Shown here: piece after piece, positions 23,414 through 35,865 of the stretch
How the letters are laid out: each line of letters opens with the position of its first letter
How positions within the stretch are numbered: the first letter of the stretch is position 1
DNA from: Actinoplanes nipponensis
GTDB taxonomy: Bacteria > Actinomycetota > Actinomycetes > Mycobacteriales > Micromonosporaceae
NCBI RefSeq assembly: GCF_016862275.1
Contig: NZ_BOMQ01000024.1
Span: 62,001 to 126,000, forward strand
DNA: 64,000 bases
Direction of reading: 5' to 3'
Notes under the pieces: generated by a model
Databases searched by the model: none
What the model saw: the letters and a program-made list of their open reading frames with translations, nothing else
Told to the model about the DNA's origin: nothing
Translations under genes and position numbers: made by a program

Positions 23414-24340
23414 GTGCGCCTGATCTTCGCCGGCACCCCCGAGGTGACCCTGCCCTCGCTCGACGCCCTGGCCGCCTCGTCCCACGAGATCATCGCTGTC
23501 GTCACCCGGCCCGACGCCCCGGCCGGGCGCGGCCGCCGCCTGGTCCGCTCGCCGGCCGGCGCCTGGGCCGACGAGCGCGGCATCGAGGTGCTCACCCCGC
23601 AGCGGCCCCGCGAGCCCGAGTTCCAGGAGCGGCTGCGCCAGCTCGCGCCGGACTGCGTACCGGTGGTCGCCTACGGCGCGCTGGTCCCGCCGAGCGCGCT
23701 GGAGGTCCCCAAACACGGCTGGGTCAACCTGCACTTCTCCCTGCTGCCGGCCTGGCGGGGCGCGGCGCCCGTGCAGCACGCCGTGCTGCACGGCGACGAG
23801 GTCACCGGCGCGAGCGTGTTCGAGCTGGAGGCCGGCATGGACACCGGCCCGGTGTACGGCACGCTGACCGAGCGGATCCGGGCCACCGACACCTCCGGTG
23901 ACCTGCTCGCCCGGCTGGCCACCGAGGGCGCCGGCCTGCTGGTCGCGGTGCTGGACGCGATCGAGGCGGGCACCGCCCGGGCGCACCCGCAGCCCGCCGA
24001 CGGCGTGTCGCTGGCCCCGAAGATCACCGTCGAGGACGCCCGGGTCCGCTGGTCCGACCCGGCGTTCGCGGTGGACCGGCGCATCCGGGCGTGCACCCCG
24101 GCGCCGGGCGCCTGGACGACCCTGCGCGACGAGCGGCTCAAGCTCGGGCCGGTGCGCCCGGTGGCCAACGCCGTCCCCCTGGCGCCGGGGGAGCTGCTCG
24201 TCGAGCGCACCCAGGTGCTGGTGGGCACCGCGACCACCCCGGTGATCCTGGGCGAGGTCCGGGCCGCCGGAAAGAAGCCGATGGCGGCCTCCGACTGGGC
24301 GCGTGGCCTGCGCCTCAACCCGGGGGAGACCCTTTCATGA
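23414..24340 (+). CDS. fmt: Methionyl-tRNA formyltransferase
   Basis: It formylates initiator Met-tRNA using 10-formyltetrahydrofolate. The 308-residue product begins [19 protein letters not shown]. It has the catalytic region [25 protein letters not shown] (SLLPxxRG signature) and the C-terminal OB-like domain. The start is GTG four bases after def. The stop overlaps the rsmB ATG by four bases, so def-fmt-rsmB is one translationally coupled operon. Confidence 0.96.
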   Translation: MRLIFAGTPEVTLPSLDALAASSHEIIAVVTRPDAPAGRGRRLVRSPAGAWADERGIEVLTPQRPREPEFQERLRQLAPDCVPVVAYGALVPPSALEVPKHGWVNLHFSLLPAWRGAAPVQHAVLHGDEVTGASVFELEAGMDTGPVYGTLTERIRATDTSGDLLARLATEGAGLLVAVLDAIEAGTARAHPQPADGVSLAPKITVEDARVRWSDPAFAVDRRIRACTPAPGAWTTLRDERLKLGPVRPVANAVPLAPGELLVERTQVLVGTATTPVILGEVRAAGKKPMAASDWARGLRLNPGETLS

Positions 24341-25842
24341 GCGACGACGACAAGGCCGGGCAGCGCCGGCACAGCGCCGATCGGCCGCACAACGCCGGAC
24401 CGCGCCGCCCCGGCGGCCCCGGCCAGGGCCGGGAATCCGGCCGCGACAGCCGCTCGGGCCGGGCGCCGCGGGCCGGTCGCCCGCCGTCGGATCCGGCCCG
24501 GCAGGCCGCGTACGAGGCCATCGCGGCCGTGCACCGCGACGACGCGTACGCCAACCTGGTGCTGGCGCAGATCCTGCGGGAGATGCGCCTGCACGGCCGG
24601 GACGCGGCGTTCGCGACCGAGCTGACCTACGGCACCCTGCGCGCCCTGGGCACCCTCGATCTGATCATCGGGGACGCGGCCGGCCGCGAGGTGTCGCGGA
24701 TCGACCCGCCGGCCCGGGACGCGTTGCGCCTGGGCGCCTACCAGCTGCTGTTCACCCGGGTGCCCGCGCACGCCGCGGTGAATCAGACCGTCGACCTGGT
24801 CCGGTCCGTCGCGCCCGGCGCCCACGGCTTCGCCAACGCGGTCATGCGCACCATCTCGGCCACCGGACTCGACGACTGGCTGGCCAAGCTCGCCCCCGAC
24901 TACGCCGAGAACCCGGTCGGCAACCTGGCCGTCGTGCACAACCACCCCGAGTGGATCATCCGGGCGTTCGCCGAGTCGCTCGGCGGCGACCTGGAGGACA
25001 CCGCCCGCCTGCTGATCGAGGACAACCAGCCGGCCACCGTGCACCTGTGCGCGCGGCCGGGCCGGGCCGACGCGGTGGAGCTGGCCGACGAGGTGGGCGG
25101 CGTGCCGGGGGCGTTCTCGCCGTACGCGGTCTACCTCAACGGCGGCTCGCCGAGCGAGCTCGCCGCCATCCGCGAGGGCCGCGCCCACGTGCAGGACGAG
25201 GGCTCCCAGCTGGTGGCGGCCGCGCTGCTGGCCGCGCCGGTCGAGGGGCGGGACACCCGCTGGCTCGACCTGTGCGCCGGCCCGGGTGGCAAGGCCGGGC
25301 TGCTCGGCGCGATCGCCGGGGGGCGGGGCGCCGAGGTGACCGCCGTCGAGGTCGCCGATCACCGGGCCCGGCTGGTCGAGCAGGCCACGGCCGGGTTGCC
25401 GGTGACCGTGCTGCCGACCGACGGCCGGCAGGTGGGGCGCGACCCGGACCTGCCGGAGGAGGGCTTCGACCGGGTGCTGGTCGACGCGCCGTGCACCGGG
25501 CTGGGCTCGCTGCGCCGGCGGCCGGAGTCGCGCTGGCGGCGTACCCCGGCCGATCTGCCGCCGCTGACCCGCCTGCAGCGTGAGCTGCTCGTGGCCGCCC
25601 TGCGGGCTGTGCGCCCGGGCGGCGTGGTCGCCTATGTCACCTGCTCGCCGCACATGGTGGAGACCCAGGTGACGGTCACCGAGGGGGCCCGCCGCAGCGG
25701 CGTGGAGGTCGACTTCGTGGACGCGCGGCCGCTGCTGCCGCCGGGCATGCCGAAGCTGGGGCCGGGCCCGACGGTGCAGCTGTGGCCGCACCGGCACGGC
25801 ACGGACGCGATGTTCCTGGCGGTGCTGCGCCGCACCAGCTGA
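24337..25842 (+). CDS. rsmB: 16S rRNA m5C967 methyltransferase RsmB
   Basis: It methylates cytosine 967 of 16S rRNA (E. coli numbering). The 501-residue product has a basic, disordered first ~50 residues rich in Arg, Pro and Gly. A NusB-like domain follows ([23 protein letters not shown] to about residue 190), then the SAM-dependent methyltransferase. The latter has motif [16 protein letters not shown], the PC motif [19 protein letters not shown] and the catalytic Cys motif [13 protein letters not shown]. The ATG overlaps fmt by four bases. Confidence 0.95.
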   Translation: MSDDDKAGQRRHSADRPHNAGPRRPGGPGQGRESGRDSRSGRAPRAGRPPSDPARQAAYEAIAAVHRDDAYANLVLAQILREMRLHGRDAAFATELTYGTLRALGTLDLIIGDAAGREVSRIDPPARDALRLGAYQLLFTRVPAHAAVNQTVDLVRSVAPGAHGFANAVMRTISATGLDDWLAKLAPDYAENPVGNLAVVHNHPEWIIRAFAESLGGDLEDTARLLIEDNQPATVHLCARPGRADAVELADEVGGVPGAFSPYAVYLNGGSPSELAAIREGRAHVQDEGSQLVAAALLAAPVEGRDTRWLDLCAGPGGKAGLLGAIAGGRGAEVTAVEVADHRARLVEQATAGLPVTVLPTDGRQVGRDPDLPEEGFDRVLVDAPCTGLGSLRRRPESRWRRTPADLPPLTRLQRELLVAALRAVRPGGVVAYVTCSPHMVETQVTVTEGARRSGVEVDFVDARPLLPPGMPKLGPGPTVQLWPHRHGTDAMFLAVLRRTS

Positions 25843-25855
25843 GGGCGGGGCACGG

Positions 25856-26776
25856 TCAGAGGCGGTGGGCCGGGATGCGCCAGAGGACGGCGCGCGCCTC
25901 CCGGTCGGCGTGCCGCCGGACGGCGAGCAGCCAGCCGATGCCGATCAGCGACACGACGATCAGCCCGCCCCAGGACAGCACGGTGAACAGGTCGGTCTGG
26001 CCGGCGCTGGGCTCGGGCTCGTAGCCGCGCTCCAGCAGGGCGAACTGGTACGGCGTACCGGTCAGGACCAGGGTCAGCAGCAGCGCGATGCTGTGCATGC
26101 TGTCCCACAGCGCGTGCAGGGCGGACACTCCCAGGTACGCCAGCAGCAGCCGCCCGGTGACCGCGAAGTGTTCGCGTCCGCTGGCGGAGAACAGCACGCC
26201 GCCCAGGATGGCCGTCCACAGCCCGTGGCCCACGGGCGCCAGCAGGCCGCGCAGCAGCTCGGTCTGGACCAGCTGCATCAGCGACAGGCCCTGCTCGGTG
26301 AACAGGGCGGTGAAGGCGTACCCGGCGGATTCGAAGGCGGCGAAGCCGAACCCGACGGATGCGCCCAGGACGAGGCCGTCGAAGGCGTACTTGTGCTGCA
26401 GCCGGCGCGTCAGCAACATCAGGACGGTCAGCTTCGCGGCCTCCTCGATCAGGCCCACTCCGAGGAACAGGCCGGGGGAGGGGTGCAGCAGGTACGTCTC
26501 CAGCAGCGAGGCGGCGAGCACCCCGAGCACGCCGCCGGTGACGAACGTGCTGAACAGCAACTCCGCGGTGACCTCGCCGCTGTGCCGGCGGCCGAAGGCC
26601 CAGACCACGAAGGACACCGGCACCAGGAAGCTGCCCAGCAGCACCAGGGTGGGGATGAGGTTGGGGTTGCCGGTCGCGAACGTGACGACGACCGTGAGGA
26701 TCCACAGGAGCAGGCCGGTGAGGAACACCCTCAGCCAGGTCCGGCGGCGCGGCGGGGCCGTCGTCACGTCGTTCAT
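25856..26776 (-). CDS. PrsW-family intramembrane metalloprotease
   Basis: Family members are multi-pass membrane proteases; Bacillus PrsW starts cleavage of an anti-sigma factor. The 306-residue product has about eight hydrophobic segments and the family motifs: GLIEEAAKL (Glu111-Glu112), GFGFAAFES (Glu149), and HALWDSMH (His221, Asp225). Its target here is unknown, as no anti-sigma factor is adjacent. It converges on rsmB (13 bp) and is divergent from the sulfotransferase-like gene. Confidence 0.85.
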   Translation of the reverse strand: MNDVTTAPPRRRTWLRVFLTGLLLWILTVVVTFATGNPNLIPTLVLLGSFLVPVSFVVWAFGRRHSGEVTAELLFSTFVTGGVLGVLAASLLETYLLHPSPGLFLGVGLIEEAAKLTVLMLLTRRLQHKYAFDGLVLGASVGFGFAAFESAGYAFTALFTEQGLSLMQLVQTELLRGLLAPVGHGLWTAILGGVLFSASGREHFAVTGRLLLAYLGVSALHALWDSMHSIALLLTLVLTGTPYQFALLERGYEPEPSAGQTDLFTVLSWGGLIVVSLIGIGWLLAVRRHADREARAVLWRIPAHRL

Positions 26777-26887
26777 GGTCGTCTCCCTCGGCTCGGCTCG
26801 ATCCGTCGCTTACCCAGCGACGCGGCCGTCACGCGGTGGAACCCGGGTGGACCGGACCGGTCAACAAGCTCCGGTATAAAGAAGGGC

Positions 26888-27526
26888 ATGGATGTCATCG
26901 GGGTCGGATTCGGACGGACGGGCACGCTCAGCCTGAAGATCGCACTGGAGATGCTGGGCCGGGGGCCGTGCCTGCACATGCTGCCCGTGCTGGACGATCC
27001 GGAGCGGGCGACCCTGTTCCGCCGGGCCGCCGAGGGGGACGTGGCGGCCCTGGACCAGGCGCTCGACGGGCACCGCTTCACGGTGGACTGGCCGGGCGCC
27101 TTCTTCTGGCGCGAGCTGACCGAGCGGCATCCGGACGCCAAGGTGGTGCTGACCGTCCGCGACCCGCAGCGCTGGTACGACAGCGCGTACGGCACCATCT
27201 TCGAGGCCGCGCGGCACGCGCCGCGCACCGGCGACGACTCCGTGACCGCCGGGCTGTCGATGATCCAGTCGGTGGTCTGGGAGGGCACCTTCGCCGGCCG
27301 GTTCGCCGACCGCGAGCACGCCGTACGGGTGTTCACCGAGCACAACGAGGCGGTCCGCCGGGCGATCCCGGCGCGGCGGCTGCTCGAGTTCGAGGTGTCC
27401 CAGGGCTGGCCGCCGCTCTGCGACTTCCTGGGCGTGCCGGCGCCGGACGCGCCGTTCCCGCGGGTCAACGACGCCGAGTCCTTCCGGGCGCGGATCCAGG
27501 AGAGGCGCGGCGCCGGCAAGCTCTGA
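26888..27526 (+). CDS. Sulfotransferase-family protein
   Basis: The 212-residue product starts [27 protein letters not shown] at residues 9-15 is the PAPS phosphate-binding loop. [18 protein letters not shown] fits the 3'-phosphate-binding strand and helix (Arg, Ser). It resembles a bacterial sulfotransferase-like family common in actinomycetes whose substrates are mostly unknown. A TATAAA at 26875-26880 lies eight bases before the ATG, so the transcript may be leaderless. It converges on the next gene with eight bases between stops. Confidence 0.82.
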   Translation: MDVIGVGFGRTGTLSLKIALEMLGRGPCLHMLPVLDDPERATLFRRAAEGDVAALDQALDGHRFTVDWPGAFFWRELTERHPDAKVVLTVRDPQRWYDSAYGTIFEAARHAPRTGDDSVTAGLSMIQSVVWEGTFAGRFADREHAVRVFTEHNEAVRRAIPARRLLEFEVSQGWPPLCDFLGVPAPDAPFPRVNDAESFRARIQERRGAGKL

Positions 27527-27534
27527 CGGCCGGC

Positions 27535-28401
27535 TCAGACCACCGGCAGCACGGCCGGCCCCGCGCCCTTCAGCGAGCGGGTGAAGGTCCGCTGGGCGAA
27601 GTACACGAAGCACCGCACCCGCCGCTCCCCGGACAGCCACTCCGTGCGGGTCGGGTTGTAGGAGATCCAGCCGGTCCGGTACTGCATCTCCGAGTCGTCC
27701 GGCAGCCCCGCGAACCGGGCGATCACGCTGCGGCAGGCCGCCGCGCTGCGCTCGGTGCCCGACTCCAGCGCCGCGTACGTGATCTCCGGCGCCCGCCACA
27801 GCCCGGCGAACTCGGCCCGGTGCGGCCGGTCGCACGCCACCGGCCGCATCGTCGTCACCGTCTCGCCCTCGACCGTGGGGTTGAAGCAGCCCAGCTCCAG
27901 CGGCGAGTCCCGGCCCAGCTCGCCGGCCAGGCTGCCGGTCCGGCTGGTGCGGCTCCGCCCGTCCAGGTCCGCGGTCGTGACGTCGCAGCGGAACCAGCGC
28001 GCGCCGCCCGACCAGGCCGCCCGGGTCGGCCACACCACCTGCACCGCCACCCGGGCGGTGCGCCACGATCCGCCCAGGAAGTCGGCGGCCCGGTCGGAGC
28101 ACTCCCGGAACGCGGCCCGGGCCCCGGCGCTGCCCGCGGCCGGGACCACGGCGGCGTCGGCCGCGGTGCCCACGTGGTACGTCTCCGACACGTGCAGCTC
28201 GGCGCAGTCCACCGGCCGGTAGTCGGCGAGCGAGGCGGTCGCCGCCAGCGTCTCGTGACACCGGCCGACGGCGGGCCGGAACGGCGCGGGCGACGGCGGC
28301 GGCCGCCAGCCGTCGGTCAGGTCGCCGTCGGTGCCGTCCGGGGGCGCGCCGGAGCACCCGGCGGTGAGCAGCACCGCCAGCAGGACCGCCGTGCCTCGCA
28401 T
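27535..28401 (-). CDS. Lipoprotein with two septum-formation-type domains
   Basis: The 288-residue product has a lipoprotein signal peptide (lipobox LTAGC at residues 13-17). Two repeats of the Septum_form type (PF13845-like) follow: one beginning VGRCHETLA with the pair [10 protein letters not shown], the other with LGCFNPTV and [15 protein letters not shown]. The paired cysteines suggest disulfides outside the cell. Family members occur near division genes in actinobacteria, but the function is not settled. Confidence 0.8.
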   Translation of the reverse strand: MRGTAVLLAVLLTAGCSGAPPDGTDGDLTDGWRPPPSPAPFRPAVGRCHETLAATASLADYRPVDCAELHVSETYHVGTAADAAVVPAAGSAGARAAFRECSDRAADFLGGSWRTARVAVQVVWPTRAAWSGGARWFRCDVTTADLDGRSRTSRTGSLAGELGRDSPLELGCFNPTVEGETVTTMRPVACDRPHRAEFAGLWRAPEITYAALESGTERSAAACRSVIARFAGLPDDSEMQYRTGWISYNPTRTEWLSGERRVRCFVYFAQRTFTRSLKGAGPAVLPVV

Positions 28402-28464
28402 GCCAGCCTCCCGAGCGCCCCCCGAGTATCCCGGGTCGGGGCAAGCAGGCCATACACTTCACCG

Positions 28465-29142
28465 GTGGAGTCATCGCCGATCATCGCCCCCAGCATCCTG
28501 GCCGCGGACTTCGCGCACCTCGCCGCGGCGGTGCACGCCATCGAAGGGGCCGCGGACTGGGTGCACGTGGACGTCATGGACAACCACTTCGTGCCGAACC
28601 TGACCATCGGCCTGCCGGTCGTGCAGAGCCTGCGCCGGGCGACCGTGATCCCGTTCGACGTGCATCTCATGATCACCGATCCGGAGCGCTGGGCGCCCGG
28701 GTACGCCGAGGCCGGCGCGCACAACGTCACGTTCCACGCCGAGGCCTGCGAGAACCCGGTGGCGCTGGCCAAGACGCTGCGCGCGGCGGGCGCGAAGGCC
28801 GGGCTGGCCATCGACCGGGACACGCCCGTGGAGCCGTATCTGGAGCTGCTGCCGTACCTCGACACGGTCCTGATCATGACCATCAAGGCCGGCTTCGGCG
28901 GCCAGAGGTTCATGCCCGAGATGCTGGACAAGGTGCGTGACGTGCGGCGCCGGATCCGGGCCAAGGATCTGCAGGTGCGCCTGGAGGTCGACGGCGGCAT
29001 CGCGGCCGACACCATCGAGCAGGCCGCCGCGGCGGGCGCCGACGCGTTCGTCGCCGGCACCGCGGTGTACGGCGCCGAGGACCCGGCCGAGGCCTGCCGC
29101 AAGCTGCGGGAGCTGGCCGAGCGGGCGGCGGTGCGGGCATGA
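28465..29142 (+). CDS. rpe: Ribulose-phosphate 3-epimerase
   Basis: It interconverts ribulose 5-phosphate and xylulose 5-phosphate in the pentose phosphate pathway, and ribulose 5-phosphate is a direct precursor for RibB downstream. The 225-residue TIM barrel has [13 protein letters not shown], the metal/catalytic [23 protein letters not shown], and [14 protein letters not shown]. The start is GTG at 28465. TACACT (28453-28458) ends six bases before it, so the mRNA is probably leaderless. The stop overlaps the next ATG by four bases. Confidence 0.95.
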   Translation: MESSPIIAPSILAADFAHLAAAVHAIEGAADWVHVDVMDNHFVPNLTIGLPVVQSLRRATVIPFDVHLMITDPERWAPGYAEAGAHNVTFHAEACENPVALAKTLRAAGAKAGLAIDRDTPVEPYLELLPYLDTVLIMTIKAGFGGQRFMPEMLDKVRDVRRRIRAKDLQVRLEVDGGIAADTIEQAAAAGADAFVAGTAVYGAEDPAEACRKLRELAERAAVRA

Positions 29143-30173
29143 GCACCGGCGTGGTCAGGCACAAGGTCGACGCGAGCGCCGCCGAGCCGGAGGAGCGCCC
29201 CGACCTGATCCTGGTGGTCGACGACGACGAGGACATCGCGAGCTTCGTCGCGTTCAACCTCAAGGTGCACGGCTTCGAGGTGATGCGGGCCCGCGACGGC
29301 CGGCACGCCCTCGAGGTGATGGAGAGCCGGCGTCCCGACCTGGCGGTGGTCGACTGGATGATGCCGAACATGAACGGCGTCGAGCTGACCCGCCGGCTGC
29401 GCGCCGAGCCGCTCACCTCGGCCCTGCCGGTGATCATGCTCACCGCCAAGGGGATGAGCGTCGACAAGGTGGTCGGCCTGACCGCCGGCGTCGACGACTA
29501 CCTGGTCAAGCCGTTCGACACCGCCGAGCTGATCGCCCGGGTCTCCTCGACGCTGCGGCGCAACAAGGAGTTCCGCGAGGTGTCCCCGCTGACCGGGCTG
29601 CCCGGCAACGCCCGGGTGCGCCGCGAGATCGTGGACCGGATGAAGACCGGCAAGGACTTCGCGGTCGGCTACATCGACATCGACCGGTTCAAGAGCGTCA
29701 ACGACGTGTACGGCTTCGACCGCGGCGACGAGTTCATCACCGCGCTGGCCGGCAGCCTGCACCGGGCGGTGTCCACCTCGGGACGCCCGCCGGTCTTCCT
29801 CGGGCACATCGGCGGCGACGACTTCGTGTTCATCTGCACGCCCGAGCAGGTCCTGCCGCTGACCAAGCGCACGGTGACCGACTTCGAGACCGCCGCCGAC
29901 CACCTCTACGACCCCGAGGACGCCCAGCGCGGCTACATCGAGGTGCCCGACCGGCGCGGCAACAAGCAGCGGGCCGCGCTGGTGACCCTCTCGATCGGCG
30001 TGGCGCAGGCCACCGCGGAGGGCCGCCGCTTCGAGGACGCCCGCGTGGTGGTCGCGGTGGCCTCCGAGATGAAGAAGGTCGCCAAGAGCCAGCCCGGCTC
30101 CTTCGTGGCGATCGACCGCCGCCGCGCGGACTCCGAGGACCCCGAGGATCCGTCGTCCGGCGTGGGCCTGTGA
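29139..30173 (+). CDS. Response regulator with GGDEF (diguanylate cyclase) domain
   Basis: This is a predicted phosphorylation-controlled c-di-GMP synthase. The receiver domain (residues ~23-140) has the acidic pocket VDDDED, phospho-acceptor Asp72 (VVDWMMP), Thr102 and Lys124 (VKPF). The GGDEF domain (~148-320) has the opening [32 protein letters not shown], and the signature as GGDDF at 225-229. Asp replaces the usual Glu at the fourth position, so activity is likely but not certain. No RxxD inhibitory site precedes it. It overlaps rpe by four bases. No partner kinase is adjacent. Confidence 0.9.
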   Translation: MSTGVVRHKVDASAAEPEERPDLILVVDDDEDIASFVAFNLKVHGFEVMRARDGRHALEVMESRRPDLAVVDWMMPNMNGVELTRRLRAEPLTSALPVIMLTAKGMSVDKVVGLTAGVDDYLVKPFDTAELIARVSSTLRRNKEFREVSPLTGLPGNARVRREIVDRMKTGKDFAVGYIDIDRFKSVNDVYGFDRGDEFITALAGSLHRAVSTSGRPPVFLGHIGGDDFVFICTPEQVLPLTKRTVTDFETAADHLYDPEDAQRGYIEVPDRRGNKQRAALVTLSIGVAQATAEGRRFEDARVVVAVASEMKKVAKSQPGSFVAIDRRRADSEDPEDPSSGVGL

Positions 30174-30235
30174 CGTGGATCGCCCCACGGGTGGCAAGTT
30201 GCGTTCCGCGTGCAAGACTCGGGGGTGACCCACCA

Positions 30236-30416
30236 CGCGCTGGCGGGACTCGGTGAAATTCCGAACCGGCGGTGATGTCCTGCTCCGGCAGGGCTGAGCC
30301 CGCGACCCGGACGCCTGACCAAGGCGGACGGTGGATCTGGTGAGAATCCAGGGCCGACGGTTGAGCGGACGGCATGCGTGCCGACTGCTCAGACAGTCCG
30401 GATGGGAGACAGCGCG
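30236..30416 (+). ncRNA. FMN riboswitch (RFN element)
   Basis: Conserved blocks occur in order: GGGACTCGGTGAAATTCCGA from 30245, ACCGGCGGTGAT, GATCTGGTGAGAATCC, GCCGACGGT, and AGTCCGGATGGGAGA ending about 30409. The closing P1 helix is CGCGCT (30236-30241) pairing with AGCGCG (30411-30416). It lies 132 bp upstream of ribD and should shut the operon off when FMN is high. CCTCTCC at 30502-30508 is an exact complement of the ribD ribosome site, suggesting translational control. Confidence 0.96.
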
Positions 30417-30547
30417 CGGAGCAGGATGAGGGCTCGTCGCGGCGTGCTCTCTCCGGGGCGGCGCGAAGCGTCCCCCCGTGTCCTGTTGCGCACCCTTTTT
30501 CCCTCTCCGTTCGCGCGTGACCGCACCGCGCCTGGAGAGGAACGCCG

Positions 30548-31603
30548 ATGGTCTCCGATGACGAGGCGATGAGCCGCGCGATCGCGCTCGCCGCCCGGGG
30601 CCTGGGCACGACCAGCCCCAACCCGGTGGTTGGCTGCGTGCTGCTCAGCGCCGAGGGCGAGGTCGTCGGCGAGGGCTTCCACGCCTACGCGGGCGGCCCG
30701 CACGCCGAGATCGTCGCCCTGGCCCAGGCCGGGGAGCGCGCCCGGGGCGGCACCGCCGTGGTCACCCTGGAGCCCTGCAACCACACCGGCCGCACCGGCC
30801 CCTGCGCCCGGGCGCTGATCAACGCCGGCATCGTCCGGGTGGTCATCGCCGTCGACGACCCGACGCCGGTCGCGGCCGGCGGCGCCGCGACGCTGCGCGA
30901 GGCCGGGGTGCGGGTCGAGACCGGGGTACGCCGGGCCGAGGTCGAGGAGGGCAACGTCGCCTGGCTGACCGCCGTGCGCCGCGGCCGGCCGTACGTGACC
31001 TGGAAGTACGCGGCCACCCTGGACGGGCGTTCCGCCGCCGCGGACGGCACCAGCCAGTGGATCACCTCGCCGCCCGCCCGCGCCGACGTGCACAAGCTGC
31101 GCAGCTCGGTCGACGCCATCGTCGCCGGGGTCGGCACGATCATCGCCGACGATCCCCAGCTCACCGTCCGTGACCTGCGCGACGGCAGCCTCGCCATCAA
31201 GCAGCCGTGGCGGGTCGTGGTGGACTCCTCCGGGCGTACCCCCGTCACCGCCCGCATCCGCGACCAGGCCGCACCGACCTGGATCGCGACGGCGGCCGAG
31301 GTGGGCGCCGGCCCCGACGGCCGCGTCGACCTGGCCGCCCTGCTGGGCGAGCTGTACGCCCGCGGCGTACGCGCCGTGCTGCTGGAGGGCGGCCCCACCC
31401 TGGCCGGCGGGTTCCTGGCCGCCGGGCTGGTCGACAAGGTCGTCGGCTACATCGCGCCGAAGATGCTCGGCGCCGGCCAGCCCTCGCTGGTGGGCGCCGG
31501 CGTCACCACCATCGCCGAGGCCATCGAGCTGGACCTCACCGACATCGCGCGGGTCGGACCCGACCTGCGCTTCACCGCATCGCTCCGCGCCAAGGAGGCC
31601 TGA
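30548..31603 (+). CDS. ribD: Bifunctional riboflavin biosynthesis deaminase/reductase RibD
   Basis: It carries out the second and third steps of riboflavin synthesis. The N-terminal zinc deaminase has HAE at residues 52-54 and the PCNHTGRTGPC cluster (Cys77, Cys86). The C-terminal NADPH reductase (~residues 150-351) has TWKYAATLDGRSAAADGTSQW and EGGPTLAGGFLAAGLVDK. The ATG at 30548 has GGAGAGGA upstream, which is the presumed target of riboswitch control. The stop overlaps ribE by one base. Confidence 0.95.
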   Translation: MVSDDEAMSRAIALAARGLGTTSPNPVVGCVLLSAEGEVVGEGFHAYAGGPHAEIVALAQAGERARGGTAVVTLEPCNHTGRTGPCARALINAGIVRVVIAVDDPTPVAAGGAATLREAGVRVETGVRRAEVEEGNVAWLTAVRRGRPYVTWKYAATLDGRSAAADGTSQWITSPPARADVHKLRSSVDAIVAGVGTIIADDPQLTVRDLRDGSLAIKQPWRVVVDSSGRTPVTARIRDQAAPTWIATAAEVGAGPDGRVDLAALLGELYARGVRAVLLEGGPTLAGGFLAAGLVDKVVGYIAPKMLGAGQPSLVGAGVTTIAEAIELDLTDIARVGPDLRFTASLRAKEA

Positions 31604-32195
31604 TGTTCACCGGAATCGTCGAGGAACTGGGTGAGGTCGTCCACCTCACCGACGCGGGGGGCGACTCGGCGGTGCTCGCCGTCCGCGGGCCGCTGGTCAC
31701 CTCCGACGCCGCGCACGGCGACTCGATCTCGGTCAACGGCGTCTGCCTGACCGTCATCGACAACGTCGACGGCGTCTTCACCGCCGACGTCATGGGTGAG
31801 ACCCTGCGGCGCTCGTCGCTGGGGGTGCTGCGGCCGGGCGGCCAGGTCAACCTGGAACGGGCCGCCACCGTCGGGTCCCGGCTCGGCGGCCACCTGGTGC
31901 AGGGCCACGTCGACGGTGTCGCCCAAATCGTCGCCCGGGAGCCCGCCGACCAGTGGGAGGTGCTGCGCTTCTCGCTGCCGCCGGAGCTGTCGCGGTACGT
32001 GGTGGAGAAGGGCTCGATCACCGTGGACGGGGTGTCGCTGACCGTCATGGCGGTCACCGCGGACACCTTCGAGGTGGGCCTGATCCCCACCACGCTCAAG
32101 CTCACCGTGCTGGGCGGCAAGACCGTCGGCGACCCGGTCAACCTCGAGGTCGACGTGATCGCCAAGTACGTCGAGAAGATGCTGGGGGACAGGTC

Positions 32196-32199
<4 letters not shown>
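31603..32199 (+). CDS. ribE: Riboflavin synthase alpha chain
   Basis: It dismutates two molecules of 6,7-dimethyl-8-ribityllumazine into riboflavin. The 198-residue product shows the internal duplication of two lumazine-binding barrels: [12 protein letters not shown] with SVNGVCLTV in the first, and [13 protein letters not shown] with TVDGVSLTV in the second. The ATG overlaps the ribD stop; its own stop overlaps the ribBA ATG by four bases. Confidence 0.95.
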
Positions 32200-33401
<1,202 letters not shown>

Positions 33402-33403
33402 TT

Positions 33404-33430
33404 CTCCGGACGCCGGCCCGGCGTCCGGAG
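33404..33430 (+). terminator. Perfect hairpin between ribBA and ribH
   Basis: A 12-bp perfect stem (CTCCGGACGCCG / CGGCGTCCGGAG) with a GCC loop starts three bases after the ribBA stop. There is no T-run; the sequence continues CAAACTGTGG. It could be a partial terminator or an mRNA-stabilising or processing element that lets ribH be expressed differently from the upstream genes. Confidence 0.55.
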
Positions 33431-33457
33431 CAAACTGTGGCAAAGAGGGGGAAACAT

Positions 33458-33931
33458 ATGGCCGGTTTCGGGGATCCGCACCTGCACACCGTCGACGCCG
33501 CCGGGTTCACGCTCGGCATCGTCGGCTCGCGCTGGCACGCCGACCTGGTCGACCACATGGTCGAGCGGGCGCAGGCGGCGGCCAAGGCGTGCGGGGTGGA
33601 CGACGTGATCGTGGCCCGCGTGGCCGGCTCGGTGGAGCTGCCCGTCGTCGCGCAGGCGCTGGCCAAACGCTGTGACGCGGTGGTCGCCCTGGGCGTGGTC
33701 ATCCGCGGCGAGACCGCCCACTTCAACTACGTCAACGACGCCGTGACGGCCGGGCTGACCCGGGTCGCGCTGGACGAGCAGACCCCGGTCGCGCACGGCG
33801 TGCTGACCGTGGAGAGCCTGGGCCAGGCCAAGGACCGGGCCGGCCTGGAGGACTCGATCGAGGACAAGGGCTGGCAGGCCACGGTCGCGGTGCTGGACGC
33901 GGTCATCGCGATCCGCGACCTCGGCAAGTAG
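33458..33931 (+). CDS. ribH: 6,7-dimethyl-8-ribityllumazine synthase
   Basis: It condenses the RibA/RibD-derived pyrimidine with DHBP to lumazine, and in many bacteria forms a 60-subunit shell. The 157-residue product has FTLGIVGSRWHADLVDHMV, VAGSVELPVVAQAL, GVVIRGETAHFNYVND (catalytic His in the loop) and TPVAHGVLTVE. The ATG at 33458 follows AGAGGGGGAA. The 56-bp gap to ribBA, unlike the overlaps upstream, holds a stable hairpin. Confidence 0.95.
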   Translation: MAGFGDPHLHTVDAAGFTLGIVGSRWHADLVDHMVERAQAAAKACGVDDVIVARVAGSVELPVVAQALAKRCDAVVALGVVIRGETAHFNYVNDAVTAGLTRVALDEQTPVAHGVLTVESLGQAKDRAGLEDSIEDKGWQATVAVLDAVIAIRDLGK

Positions 33932-33963
33932 GGCCGGCGATCACGATCGTCTAGCGTGGAGCG

Positions 33964-35122
33964 GTGCGTGACACCGTACGCGGCAGCCGGATCGCGACCG
34001 CGCTGCTCTTCCTGCTGTACGGCACGCTGATCGGCACGTGGACCGCGCGCATCCCGGCGGTGAAGCAGCACCTGGGCCTCACCGACGGACGGCTCAGCAT
34101 CGCGCTGGTCGGGCTGGCGCTCGGCGCGGTCACCGGCATGCAGGTCTCCGGACGGCTCGTCGACCGGTACGGCAGCCGGCGGATCATGATCCCGGCGGCC
34201 CTGGCCGACGGCTGCTTCCTGGCGCCGGTGGCGCTGGCGCCCTCGCTGACCACGCTGACCGCGGCGTTGTTCGCCTTCGGCGTGGTGCACGGTGTCCTGA
34301 ACATCGCCATGAACGCCCGCGGCGTGGAGGTCGAGCGCGCGGCCGAGCGGCCCATCATGTCGTCGTTCCACGCCGTCTACAGCATCGGCGGGTTCCTCGG
34401 CGCCGTCCTCGGCGGCGTGGCCGCGGCGGCCGGCGCGGGCCCGCTGGGCACCTTCGCCGTCGTGGCGGGGCTGGGGGCAACGCTGGCCTGGTGGGCGCGC
34501 CGGTGGTCCGGCGACCTGACCGATGCGGGGGGACCGCCGCCGGCGGCCACGACCGGGCCGGCTCGGCTGTCCGGCGTGCTCCTGCTCGGCGCGCTGGCCC
34601 TGTGCGCCCTGGTCGGCGAGGGGGCGGCGGCCGACTGGAGCACCGTGTACCTGCGGGACAGCCTCGACAGCACCGAGAGCTTCGCGGCCGCGGCGTTCGC
34701 GGCGTTCTTCATCGCGATGACGGCCGGTCGGCTGACCGGCGACCGGCTGGCCGCCCGCCTCGGCGCCGTCCGCCTGGTCCGCGGGTGCGGCCTGCTCGCC
34801 GCCGCGGGGTTGGGCACGGCCCTGCTGGTCTCGCATCCCGTGGCCGGCGTGCTCGGCTTCGGCTGCCTCGGCGCCGGGCTGTCCTGCGTCGCGCCGCAGG
34901 TCTTCTCGGCGGCCGGCCACCGCAACCCGCACCGGCCCGCCCGGGCCATCGCCCGGGTGGCGAGCATCGGCTGGCTGGGCTTCTTCGCCGGCCCGGTGCT
35001 GATCGGCGGCGCCGCCGAGGCGTTCGGCCTGCCGGCCGCGCTGGCCATCCCGGTGCTGCTCGCGCTGCTGGTCGCGCTGGCCGCCGGCGCGCTGCGGCCG
35101 GCGGCGGAGAGCGCGGCCGACG

Positions 35123-35145
<23 letters not shown>
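33964..35145 (+). CDS. Major facilitator superfamily transporter
   Basis: The 393-residue membrane protein has about 12 hydrophobic segments and the motif-A-like loop GRLVDRYGSRRIM between segments 2 and 3. The opening LLFLLYGTLIGTWTARIPAVK resembles the YbjJ-type subfamily; the substrate is unknown. The start is GTG. TAGCGT (33952-33957) lies six bases before it, suggesting a leaderless transcript of its own despite lying 32 bp after ribH. Its 3' end overlaps the convergent ABC ATPase gene by 23 bp. A flavin link is possible only by position. Confidence 0.83.
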
Positions 35146-35863
<718 letters not shown>

Positions 35864-35865
35864 GG

